Shown here: positions 39,159-50,200 of the stretch, piece by piece | How the letters are laid out: each line of letters opens with the position of its first letter | How positions within the stretch are numbered: the stretch's first letter is position 1 | Assembly: GCA_907165065.1 (NCBI GenBank) | Contig: OU015530.1 | Location: 45,448,965-45,512,964 of the forward strand | Reading direction: 5' to 3' | DNA: 64,000 bases | Source: Caprimulgus europaeus | Taxonomy: Eukaryota; Chordata; Aves; Caprimulgiformes; Caprimulgidae | The notes under the pieces: generated by a model | What the model was told of the DNA's origin: nothing | Database searches by the model: none | What the model saw: the letters and a program-made list of their open reading frames with translations, nothing else | Position numbers and translations under genes: made by a program

Positions 39159-41105
39159 ATTATACCACATCTTAGATATAAAGATTGTTGTGAACAGTAA
39201 GCAAGATATGTAAGGAAGATGTCTGACCTTCTCTGAATATTTGTGCTGACAAAAATTGGCTTAATGAAAACAGAACTCCACAAACAAAGAGTAAAAGGTG
39301 GAAAGTATGAGGCTTGTGGCAAATTAGAAGGGAGTAAAATACAAAACTGTATATGGGTCTAGCAGATAAAGAGCAGGGAAATTAAACGAAAGGATAAGTA
39401 AGGTAGTGTGGCATATCAGAGAAGGCTGAGTTCTTGGAGAGCAGCACTTCTCCAGATCTATGAAGAAGAGATCTGGCTGCTGAGGAACCAAAGAAAGTGA
39501 AAACCAGAATGAAAGTAGTCAGCTATTAATCACCACAGAGAGGAGAAGCAGGTACCGTCATACACAGCAGGAAACAGAAGATGATGAGCAGAAATATACT
39601 GAAAAAGCAGGGGGATTGTCTGTCCCACCTTCTGTGATGAGAAGCAACAGAATTCAGATGTTTTCCATCTCATTGTACATGACATGAAAATAAGCGTGAT
39701 GGAGAGGGTTAAAATTTATCATTAAAACCAAGGAAGGAACAGTTGACCAGAACCCCCTGAGGGTTAATGTTTTATGTCAAAGGAAAAGAAGTCTCCAAAT
39801 GATAGACAATTTGAAATTAGTGATCTTAGGTGTTTGCTGGTCAGGGTCTTAAAAGAGAAAAACATGACCAAGAATTTAGTTGTCATATACTGTGGTAGCA
39901 ACAAAACCGCCGAAGTACTGTCCCTAATGAGTACTTTTTAATGAAGGAAAGTACACTGTGTTATCCTGACAGACTTTAGTGTGAGCAATATGTTGGAAAT
40001 ATCATCATATAAAAGTAAAATGCCTGGATTTTCAAAAAACTTTAAAATTGTCATTCTAAGCTTAAAAGATGCTTTACCCACAATAGAGAAATTGTATATT
40101 AGACTTTAAAAATTAAAGAGGAATTGTGACATCTCATAATCAGTGTTTTAATTTGATGTGATTGAGGCAGCTGCATTTATTGTATTAAAAAGTAATAAAA
40201 TTTTACTACTGTATTTAGATACCTATGTTAAATAAGTAGAAACATATACACTGTGACATGCACTTATTCATATTCATCATGTGTAAAAAAGGGCCACTAA
40301 TGAGCTAATGAAAAAGAGAACTGAGGGATTTAAGAAAACTCTATGAGAGCCCCCAAAAGCCATTTCTACATCTTTAGAAAGATGATTGTGTCTTAAAAAC
40401 AAACAAAAAATACACATAGTGTAGAAAAGAGCATGAAAGTAGCTATACAGGTTTAAAAAGAGGAATATTTACTAAAGAAGACTCTGGTATCAATGAATAC
40501 AAAGCAGATATTTAAAGTTATAGAAAATTGAAGAGGGAGGCAAAAATCAGAAAAGGAAAAATCAGTGGCTGGTACATTTAAGGACTGCAAGGAAGTTTTT
40601 CATTTATAAAGAAAGTTATACAGAAAACAAAAAGAATCCTAAAACATCTTCTTAGTGTATTACTAAGTGAGATGGTACAGTTGCCAATGACAGAAAAGTG
40701 GCACAGGAGAGAAAATATATATTTAACCATATTGGTGAAAAAGCAGGTTAATGAATTAATATAATCTCACACTGAAAAATATTTTCAATTTCCTTAGTAA
40801 TTTTGGAGATATTGAGGGAGAGTAGTTACTGAGTTTGATTTTTATGAACTCATGATACATACCTGAGATTTTGAGGCTGAGGAGGTTTTTCAATCAGTAA
40901 CAGTGATATATTTTAGTCTACAGGGAAAGTTTCAAAGAACTGTAAGATTTAAAATATTTTCAAATGATATTTAAGTACCATTTCTCAGTTTTTTGAAATC
41001 CAGGTTACTTAATGCCTGAATTCAATACCAGATAAATTTGTTAGAGTGCATCAGCTAACAAACAGGGGAAACAATACAATTAATGTAGTCAGCATGGATT
41101 AGCAG
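39159..41105. other. Purine-rich unique non-coding DNA
   Basis: The plus strand is noticeably A/G-rich with no gene. No repeat was identified, although the region sits directly upstream of the CR1 tail scrap and may contain older unrecognisable CR1 sequence. Confidence 0.4.
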
Positions 41106-41154
41106 CCTGGACCAGATGATCAGAATGGTCTTTTCCAAACAAACTATTCTATGA
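41106..41154 (+). repeat. CR1 3' tail scrap
   Basis: CTGGACCAGATGATC, then GGTCTTTTCCAA, then ACTATTCTATGAA follows the CR1 end pattern (TTGGACTAGATGATC, CCTTCCAAC, ATTCTRTG). Only the last 50 bases are recognisable. The upstream body has been lost or has decayed. Confidence 0.65.
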
Positions 41155-41429
41155 AATCCTCTCAAAATAATTTTTGTTTTTAATAGGATTACAGTTTTGA
41201 TTGACAGGTTTCTGAACTGAATGTTGCTTCATACCCAATGACATTCTGAAGAAGAAAGGAGAAAGGTACAAACTTTTTATGCTTGAATACTATGTTTCAA
41301 ATTACAACCATGAGAAACCTTTACCAGGCAAAGATGCTTGTATTGGGCTCCTGCAGCAACTAATTCCTGCCCCATTCTGCTTATGTTTTTTCATATATTC
41401 TGAAATAAAATATTAAGTTGTCATGAATA

Positions 41430-41912
41430 AAGTTTGTAGATAGCTCAAAGACTGGGAAAATTCCAAATAAGGAAGAGAGAGTACATACAGATCTCAAAAA
41501 GTTGGAAATAGGCAACTTTACACTGGAAGAAAGAATAGAAGCCAAAGGTACTAGAGGAGAGATTATCCCAGAAACAGTCACTGACAACAACCAGGGGAGA
41601 TTCTGCCTGATGATAATATGGATATTAACTCCTAGGATAATTGCTTGGCAAACAGGACTAACATGGCCTATTCATGTAAGCAGAATATACCCTATATCTG
41701 GCATTTGTATTTTCATTTCAAGCATATTATAATCAGTTGGATTCGCAGTTGAGTCAGGCTAATGACAAACTGCGGAAGTTTTAGGAAAAAAGAAACAAGA
41801 ATATCCAAATGCTGAAAGAATTGGAAACCTTACTTTGTAACCCAAGGGGAATAATCTAGAGATCCTGTCTCTAGATATTCTGCTCAGTTTTGGGACTGCT
41901 TGTGTGTGGAAT
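41430..41912 (+). repeat. Very old CR1-type relic
   Basis: AAGTTTGTAGATAGCTCAAAG..CTGGGA at about 41430 aligns with the CR1 stretch encoding the catalytic box and its downstream K-L-G. Near 41870, CTAGATATTCTGCTCAGTTTTGG aligns with the stretch encoding L-E-Y-C-V-Q-F-W. Spacing and order match CR1 ORF2, but divergence is much higher than in copies A-G. It could be an older CR1 or a related L3-like lineage. It is non-coding now. Confidence 0.55.
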
Positions 41913-43149
41913 ATTCCGTCTCTGTTACAGGGATGTTTATGTGAGTGTCTAATGTACCACACCTCAAATTACTGCATTAGAAAATTGAGAGATAAAGGAA
42001 AAACTATTTACTTTTAACTTAGAGAAAATAAAATAAGAGCAGGTAGGGAATCTTACCTTGGTCTTAATCTCATCACTTTATCTCTGCTCCTGGCACTCCC
42101 TTGTTGTTCAAGAATTTCTTCCTGGCTGGTTACTTTGCTGGCAGATGAATCTAAGTCAGTGTTGCAGGTGCAATGGGCAGAATTAGTAAATCTGGTGTGC
42201 TTTTTGGACAAGTCATCATGGATATGTTTGTAGTATGCAATATAGTCCCAGTCCCAAAACGGAGTTGTGGAGTGTAAGGCAAGAATAACTGTAGAGATAC
42301 TTGGTCTCTCTATGCAGTCTTGTAAAGTGAAGCAGGTAGTTGCTACCGGTGATAAGAACTAAGTGAATACGCACTTGAAAATTGCAGATTAGATGCGAAA
42401 ATGAGATCTGTGTCAAACAACAGTCCAGGAACCAGCTGGACCTGTGTGGACTGCAAGCCTCCTTGCAAACCTTCCTCATTTGAGCTTCACAGTTCCTCAG
42501 GAGCTTTTGTCTTGCATGGCACTGAATATACTTTGAAGTTACCCTAGAAAGTATGTTGCTGTGTACATGTCTATTTCTGAGTGACCTTTCCATCAGACAT
42601 GTGCAGACTGAATTTTTATGCAAGAGCTCCAAGTGCACCTTAAAGTGCAACTATGTTCTGACATCCAGCTGTGCTGTAATTCCATCACAACTTCTGCAGC
42701 TGTTGTGTGGGCTTCAAGAGAAGCTTCACCAAGAGCATTGCTGGGGATGTAAGAAAAGATTCACCTTGTGCTTCAGATTTGGCTCAAAAGAACAACCAGC
42801 TTGCAGGTAACTAATGAAAAGGCCTCTTTTGTCAGTAAAATAAGCAGATTTGTTTCAGGCATACAGGAAATGAATCCAATTGGTGAGGAAGGACAAATTG
42901 TTTCTACAATTTGTCTGATCATAACTAGACATTGCCTCACTGACTTGATATATCCTCTGTGAAAGAGAAATGTTCTTCTTCATGATTGTAAGGATTTGTA
43001 TGTACCAAGTGGCAGCTTTGCCAGAGGACTGACAATTGTCATATAGCAAGTAGTTCAAACTAGGAATCCCCCTGGGCTGGTGAGTTTGTCTAATGTGGAG
43101 ATCTTTCCTTTTCTTCTCATTCTAAGCATACCCCTAAGGCTCTTGCATG
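41913..43149. other. Unique non-coding DNA
   Basis: A minus-strand open frame of 144 codons at 42216-42650 is the longest outside CR1. It has no recognisable motif, is Cys- and Leu-rich, and overlaps an opposite-strand open frame. I regard it as chance. Confidence 0.45.
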
Positions 43150-43236
43150 ACTTGATTCTGGTCTTGTTTATGTTGGTGTAAGTCAGGATTAACTCAGCTC
43201 CCATCAGTGCAGTTCAGGTAAATGAGATCAGGCTCT
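43150..43236. repeat. Degenerate palindromic ancient repeat, copy 4
   Basis: The left edge TTGATTCTGGTCTTGTTTA roughly mirrors the right edge AAATGAGATCAGGCTCT, with GGTGTAAGTCAGGATTAACTC between. This is the fullest copy of the palindromic element and shows a terminal inverted repeat layout, as in a small non-autonomous DNA transposon. No target-site duplication is clear. Confidence 0.5.
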
Positions 43237-43535
43237 AGCACACGGTGTTCAACCACTCTAATTCTGTTAAGGGAGCTGCAAATGGTTGTTCATCTAGCTA
43301 AGATTTGCATAGATCTTCTGTTTTGTAGTTTTCCTATGCATGATTTCATCAGATGTTCTTCTATTTTCTATTCCTAATAACTATTTCTACTTAAACTGAA
43401 ACAACTGTCATTTAAGATTCTGAAAAGCCTTTTACAAACTTCAATTAACTGAGTTTCATAACATTCCTGTAACAGTGAACATCAGTTAATCAGTATGATT
43501 GTACAACTGCTGCATCCCATCAAATGTAGCTCCCA

Positions 43536-43581
43536 GACCAAAAGGAAAAAAACCAAACCAACCCCAAAAACAAACCAAAAA
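43536..43581 (+). repeat. A/C-rich low-complexity tract
   Basis: A strand-asymmetric tract built from runs such as ACCAAACCAACCCCAAAAAC, nearly free of G and T over about 40 bases. It matches the tract at 45.3 kb in style. Confidence 0.75.
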
Positions 43582-45297
43582 GCATGTTAAGACAAGATTA
43601 AGTATGCAGTATTAATTTTAAATGCCTTCAGAATTCAAAGCAAGATGCCTTATCTGGTTTACAGGAAACTTTTGAGCGAAAAGAAAAACAAACAAACAAG
43701 CAAATATATTTCCTTGATATGGAAAATAAAGAAGAAATTTCAGATAGAAAGCAGACTTTGTGGACAGATTGGAGTGAGATTCAAACCTCAGTCTGTTTAG
43801 TTAAGTCCACTTGTGGAGTTCCTCCATTTTATGGTTCTCCCTGAGGGATTTTCTAAGATATTTAGGAATCTATCAGGAAATCACCGGGTTTAGCTTCCTA
43901 ATTAGTGTTGTGAAGCTGTTTTAAAGCATACAACAATTCAGTTGCAAAGTGTATAACACCTCAGAATCTACTACTTTCTCCTCTGCCACCTTTCCTTCCG
44001 ACAAGCAGTGACTCAGCATGCTATCTACTCTGTGCACAATTTGTGAGCTGTTGTGAGGGGTTAATTATTTCTGGAAATACCTGTATCTTCCATGATGCGG
44101 TTCCCACTTTTGGGCATAAACTCTCTTGCTTGCAGCATGGGCGTCCCTAGGCATAAGTTATACTTCAGGTAAATCTGTCTAGAGATTCTGGCCCAACAAA
44201 GCAAAGGAGATCATGACACGACCACAGGATAGTGCCAAAGTGCATTGAAATGAAAATAAATCAATTTTCAGATAAAAACCCCCTGAGCTTTCAGAAAAGT
44301 ATCTCTTGACGAAATCTTTTTTTTTTTTTTCTGATGGTAAACAGACACAGTTTATAATATATATAATTTTTTTGCTATTAGCTAAATATTATGTTGCAAA
44401 AGGTAAAAGGGAAACACTTTCAGGAATCCCTAATTGCAAGTCAGTATTGTACCACTAATATGTTCTCCACTGCAGCAATAAGAAGACCTTGGGTCCAAGC
44501 TCTTAATTATTACGTGCTCAGCTGGTGGTCCTTGGACATTATTAAATGCTTCTCAACTTGTTTTTGCACTCTTATTCCCTTGAGCTATAGCTTAACTGTG
44601 TAACTTCTCCCACTACTTGTCCATTCTTAATAAAATTTGTTGAATGATAAGGTTCAAGATTGGCTCATTCCTAAGATTAAGTCTTTTCAGCTTTCAGCAC
44701 AGTCAGTCATGTTGCGCTTAGCTTGATTTGCTTTACTTAAGGCTTTCTGAACAATTGTTTTGCGTGTTGCTGTTGCTAACACCAGTTCTAGCTGTGTGAT
44801 GACCTTTTTCCAGCCCTGATTGTTTATGTGTATCCTGCAGTTCACCGGGGAAGTGTGTATTGGCTTCTAAACAAAGATTGCTGTCGATTATATATAACCT
44901 AAAAATACAACTGTGAACATGTGTAGGACTTAGGAGCATGATTTTTTTCCTGGAGCTTATTAACATCCTGTTGTATTTATTTCAAAATCTACAACATGGA
45001 TGTTTTTAGAGATTTATTGTTCAAAAGTTTCTGTAATTATAACAACTGACAGATTGATAGGTGCAAATTACAGTTGATTATATTCATGAGCTGCATAAAG
45101 GAATTTAAATTATTGCATTTTTATATTGCCATCTTCACTGGAAACCTGGAGTTAAAATGGGAAATACCTGAGCTTTGGTAGCTACCTACATATGCTGTAG
45201 AGTGGTAGAAAAAAAAATGAGCAAGGGTATGAGTGTTGAAAATGTCCTACTGCTCAAAAGCAAGTAGAATTAAGTGTCCTAAATATATTTGTTCATT
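43582..45297. other. Unique AT-rich non-coding DNA
   Basis: No gene or repeat family was recognised. A 14-base T run lies at 44317-44330. Confidence 0.5.
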
Positions 45298-45373
45298 CAA
45301 AAAAACCCCCCCAAAACCAACCAACAAACAAAACCCCAACAAAAGCAAAACCCAAAAACCAAACAAACGAAAG
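45298..45373 (+). repeat. A/C-rich low-complexity tract
   Basis: About 75 bases consist almost wholly of A and C in short irregular runs (AAAACCAACCAACAAAC style), with almost no G or T. It lies 50 bases before a TG dinucleotide microsatellite. Confidence 0.85.
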
Positions 45374-45422
45374 AATCTGTTTGACTACTAAATATACCTC
45401 TCTTCTCCATCTCTTTGCTTTC

Positions 45423-45468
45423 ATGTGTGTGTGTGTGTGTGTGTGGTGAGTGAGTGTGTGTGTGTGTA
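45423..45468 (+). repeat. TG dinucleotide microsatellite
   Basis: Two (TG)n blocks are separated by GTGAGTGAG. Alternating purine-pyrimidine TG repeats are often length-polymorphic and can adopt Z-DNA. On the opposite strand it creates repeated H-T codons, with no coding meaning. Confidence 0.95.
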
Positions 45469-46907
45469 TCACATGCACTTATATCTGGGTTTGTTCCTAC
45501 ATTGGTGCCTGAAGAGGTAGCTGATCCCACCTGAATTTGGCCAGTGAGTAAAACTGACAAAATCAAATAATTTTCCACAAGTTATGTAAAACTGAGTGAG
45601 TAGGGAGATGAAAGGGACAGACTATAGTTGTGCCTTGGCACATTGCGAGATAACCTCGCTCCTCATGGAACACCAGAAAAATCAAAAGAGAGAAATTTCT
45701 GAATGTCTCCATCATGCAGAAAGCTTCAGCTGCAACTCATGCCTACCCCAGCACACAATGTCAGTCACAGCTGTGGTGTTGTAATCCACCAGGCTGCATT
45801 AATCTGGCACTCACAGAACTGCTTTGATTTATCTTTTGGCTAATAAAGATGCAATGCTACAAATTTGGTGTTGAGTAGTCACCTACAGTTTCTTTTTCTT
45901 TCTTAAAAACCAGAACTAAATTGTCAAAGACAGTAATGTTTGATTGCATGTTAGAGGAGCATACAATTATGGGAAAGATGAGAACACCCTCATGTGTCAG
46001 TATCTGTCCCGCTGCAGCTTGCAGAAGGGAGAGCTTGCTTCATTTCTCTGTGAGCCAATGTGCATCACTGCTGTTTGGTGCTGCCCTACACCAGAGGAAG
46101 GACTGCATGGGGTCAAACTCAAATACATGCATGTTTCCAAATGCTTGTTTGGAAATACTAATATATGTCTCTACTTTAACTCCTTCACGAATTCTTGCCT
46201 GGTCCTGTGAATTCCTGTAGAGTTTGCACTCACCTAACCCCAGATATTCAGAGTGCTGTTATAAAGTTCTTATTATAATAAACTATAAATTTTATTCACC
46301 ACACCCATTCCCATGAGTATCCAAGCACCTGGTCTGACACAACATCTGAACAGAAAAAGCAAAACAATGCAGAAAGTGATACCAGAAATGATAGGAATGA
46401 CATAACAACATGTGACATCCATAAAACCAGCAAGTGAGTGTTCTTCCAGGCTGGCTGTGCTGAGGAGGGAGAGGATGAAGTAGTAGCAGAGTAGAAAAGT
46501 GAACAGAGATTAGAGTCTAATGCCAGTTGCACAGGAAGGATGGAGAGAGGTGAGGGGGAGTTCAGAGAGCAGTCAGGCAATGTGAAGGAAAGGATAACTT
46601 CCAGCTGTAGAAAATTGCAGGGAGGAGACCAAAAGGAAGCAATTCTCACAGACAGTAAACACTTATGCTATTATAGTAACTCAAATTAATAAATATTTAT
46701 CTTATAAAGCTGTCCAAAGGACTTGGACCTCACTGGGCTGTGCTCTGAGTAAATGTGAAGACTGTCTCATTGTGGCTTACCAGAGAGGTTCAGTGAGTTT
46801 CCTGAATAAAGCTTGTGACAATAGGACAGGAATGCAGGGACCACAGTCCCTCTCGATCCTTTTGAGATGGTTGTACCCATAAGGAAGAGTTTGAGTCAAA
46901 GAGACAA
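45469..46907. other. Unique non-coding DNA
   Basis: No gene or repeat family was recognised. Open frames of about 100-117 codons occur on both strands without motifs. Confidence 0.45.
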
Positions 46908-47127
46908 TTTGGAAGAAGCCTCCAGAGGTCATCTAGTCCAACCCAAAGCGAGAATAACTTCTGATTTAAATCAGGTTACTCAGGACCTTGTCCAGTCACA
47001 TTTCAAATATTTCCCAAGACAGAGATTCCACCATATCCCTGGACAACCTCTTTCAGTGTTTAATCACTCTCAGTCTGTTTTTTTTTCCTGTTATGTCCAA
47101 TTAGATCTTGACTTGCTGAAACTTGTT
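46908..47127 (-). repeat. CR1 copy D, 3' end only, minus strand
   Basis: The plus strand reads GGTCATCTAGTCCAACCC, then ACCTTGTCCAG, GATTCCACCATATCCCTGGACAACC and TCAGTGTTTAATCACTCTCAG. This is the reverse complement of the CR1 3' UTR and ORF2 terminus. The octamer tail is lost or decayed (AGACAATTTGG where ATTCTRTG repeats should end). It is old and heavily 5'-truncated. Confidence 0.85.
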
Positions 47128-49442
47128 GTGAGTGAAGAGTTGATTATGAATCAAATTAATAATATCTTACCAAAATTAGTGTGCTGGTTTCACTTGGCTA
47201 GACAATTAGTCTAATAGTAAAAAGCTTAGAATAAAAAATATCCTTAAAAAACATTCCTTAGGAAAAGATGTGTATCCTTAGTGCTTGAATGAATAGGAAC
47301 CTTTTACATGTGTATATTTGTCATTCAATCTACAGAATGCTTCAAAATAACTAAAGGTCAGTATACATTTAACAAGAAATTTCCTAGACTTTGCCATAAG
47401 CAGTAACTTCCTTATGTGTACATTTTTTTTTTAATGGAGGAAAATTAGCAAAGCACAAAGTCAGTTTTCATTGCTTTTGCCCTTCATCCCCTGAAATCTC
47501 AAACACCTGAAAACCTGTTGCCTTTCTGCAGCCCCTGAGGTGCAGAGGGCATCAGACATTTCATGCTGTTTTCAGAGTGAAAGTCTACCAAATACACTTC
47601 ATTTAAAATGCAGCACAGTGTTTTCCCTGTTGGGCAAAAGGAGCAGTTGAATACAGTGGTCAGGGTGTAATTTGGTTCCTTTCTACCTGTGCAAAATGAA
47701 TATTTCATGGCCACAACAGAGGCTGAGGGCTTGTCCAAGTGAAGCACAGGAGAGGGAAGTGCATCCTGGTTCTGTCCACTGTGAAATATACCTCAGACTT
47801 CCATTTCCAGCATTTGTCTCTCCTGTGCATGTGGAAATAAATAAGACTGATACTTATTTATAGAGATGTAATACTCTCTGTTTGTGTAGCTGCAGGAATG
47901 CTCAGTATATCAAAAACAAAAGATGTACTAGATTCTCTTAAAAAAAATTCCATTGACAACAACTAAGTTCTTGGTTGACTCTTTTTTTATATAAATAAGA
48001 TAAATGCATGAATTTCAGCAGCCACATAGCAGAGGAATTTTTAAATCAGAAAAGTTCTGCAAGGGCTCAAGGAAAATCAACTTACATGACCAGCTAAAGG
48101 TTTGAGGAATGGGCTGTTGGAATGCAGTGCAGAAATGGTTAGCAGTAACAGCCCGAGCTATCAATTAATGTTTTACACCATAGCTGACATAGTCTTATGG
48201 TCTTGTAAACTCTCTCACACAAATACCTTTGCTAATCTGAAGATTTTCACTGCCTTCCTGGAAAATGTGGGAGAACGAAGACTACACGTGCTAGGATTTG
48301 TGGTTAGCAGCAAGTAAAACAGACCCATAAATTTTATGTTGAACCAAGTTCTGTTTTCAAATACACTTTGCAGGCTGATGAAACAAATGACATTCTCATC
48401 GTGTTACTGTTCATTAACCCAAGGATGTAAAATCATTCTGTGTATCTGGTCTCTCTTCTCTCACCAGACATTCCCCCCTATTCCTGTGTAAATAGTGCAA
48501 GTTCATCCATCACCAGGTAATCAGAAGACTGTCAGGATCTACTGGCTGCAAAATTTGGGAGTTGATATTCCAATATTTTTTTCTTAATGATGTGTACTGT
48601 TTCTCTTCTGTGCTGTTGTTCACATTTGGCCTGCTTTCAGTGAAGCTTATAAACAGGGGTGATTGCTGTAAATGAAATCTGGAAAACATGTACAAATACA
48701 TACAGGAAGAAAAAATAATCTTGATACTATTAATCTCATGAAAATTAATTTAACAGAAGTGAGCCTTAAGTCATAGAGATTTAAAATGTGGGAGATTTAT
48801 TTAATCTAATTTCCAAGGCAAGTTTTAATAGCTTTAAATAATAAACATTTTGTTTAAGAAAAGTCTCAAGAAAGCCTTCTGTCCATTTGAACGTCTGTTA
48901 ACATTCCTGTGCTTGAGACCTCCCCTGAACTCTCTTATTCTGTGACTTTTATGCTGTTGACTTTGCCTTTTTTGCTGGTAATGTCAGGCTTACTTGTCCA
49001 ATCTCAGCTGTGTGACTGAGGCACTCATCATTATCCATTGTTTGAAAAAGGTCTTGTTGTGTGCTCTGACTGATTGATTGCTTATTCTCAATAAACAAAG
49101 ATTTGCACTCCAGGTCTTTGAAATATTTCTTGCTCTACAAGTCAACTTATATACAAAGAAGGTCAACTGTCCGTCTCCTATATTAATTTATTCAAATAGG
49201 CAACTTTTTTTCTCAGACAGAGTCACTATCTTGGAAAGAAAGAGAGAGCTGTCAGGAGGAAGTATTATTTTTCTAGTTCTATTTATCTTTTTGTGTAAAC
49301 TATAGTGTTTTCCTGGGTGCTTCTTTAATTCGAAATCACAGCACAAGATATTACATTAATGTACTCCATCTATTCTGAAATAGGAGAAAGTGAAATCCCA
49401 GTGCTGCTAGAAGAAGAGGAGCACTGAAAACCATTGTCTCCC

Positions 49443-49450
49443 TATAAAAA
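49443..49450 (+). promoter_or_regulatory. TATA-box-like sequence
   Basis: TATAAAAA followed by GAGGGGG has good TATA-box form. No supporting promoter or transcript evidence is visible, so it is a weak call. Confidence 0.15.
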
Positions 49451-50176
49451 GAGGGGGAGCCCAGAGTTATGTTGTGAATATCTGTAAGGGGTGACACTCA
49501 GCACAGAGCTTCATTTGGGAACAGTATCAGCTGTGAAAATAAACCCTTTGCAGGTGATTTTAGTTAATATGCCTTTGCATATTTTTCTTTCTTCACTGAC
49601 ATGACTGATTAACATAAGCAGTTTTAAAATATCCTAATACTACAGTGTCATAATGACAGTTCAGTCTGCCCTGCTGTCATTAAAAAAGTCCTATTGCATT
49701 ACATTTTTTTCCAGTCAGCCTTACCATTTAATATCTTGAATATGTGAAAGATAATAGCTGAGTAAAACTTTCAATGTCTACTCCAATGGAAAGATGTAAT
49801 CTGGTGGTGCAAATCTGCTATCATTTTACTGTGAGAGGGAAAAACAACTCTCTTGCAGGTTGCTGACATTTTGCAAAGTCATAATGACTCCGCTGTGCTG
49901 TGCAGACACACAACACAACTCTCTGTCTTCTCTATGCATCGTTCACCTCTATCTACTTCTATGCAAGAACAAAAATTCTCATATAAAGGTGAGGTCAGCA
50001 AAATTCCTCCAAATAAAAATAATGCCACTAGAAAGGGGAACTTTTTATAGGTAGTATATATGCAGCTGACAAGTTTTATGACAATTTATTGAGAGAGTCA
50101 ACCATATTAAAAAAAGGTAAGTATCCTAACCTATTTGGATAAGTTTCTCCACCCATCCCCTCTTACTTTGTTTATT

Positions 50177-50200
50177 GGGTTTGGATTGGGTTGGGGAGGG
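50177..50200 (+). other. Possible G-quadruplex-forming run
   Basis: Four runs of three or more G occur in 24 bases (GGG, GGG, GGGG, GGG). One intervening loop is 8 bases, just outside the usual 1-7 rule, so folding is uncertain. No gene is adjacent. Confidence 0.35.

Noticed and set aside
41854-41876. 9-bp-arm inverted repeat ATCTAGAGA / TCTCTAGAT
   Set aside because: Short AT-rich palindromes of this size are expected by chance in 64 kb; it also lies inside the old CR1 relic.
42216-42650. Minus-strand open frame of 144 codons
   Set aside because: No motif, Cys- and Leu-heavy composition, an overlapping opposite-strand open frame, and a length near what chance should give once in a window this size.
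45293-45578. Minus-strand frames rich in His-Thr and Trp-Phe-Gly
   Set aside because: They are translations of the TG microsatellite and the A/C tract.
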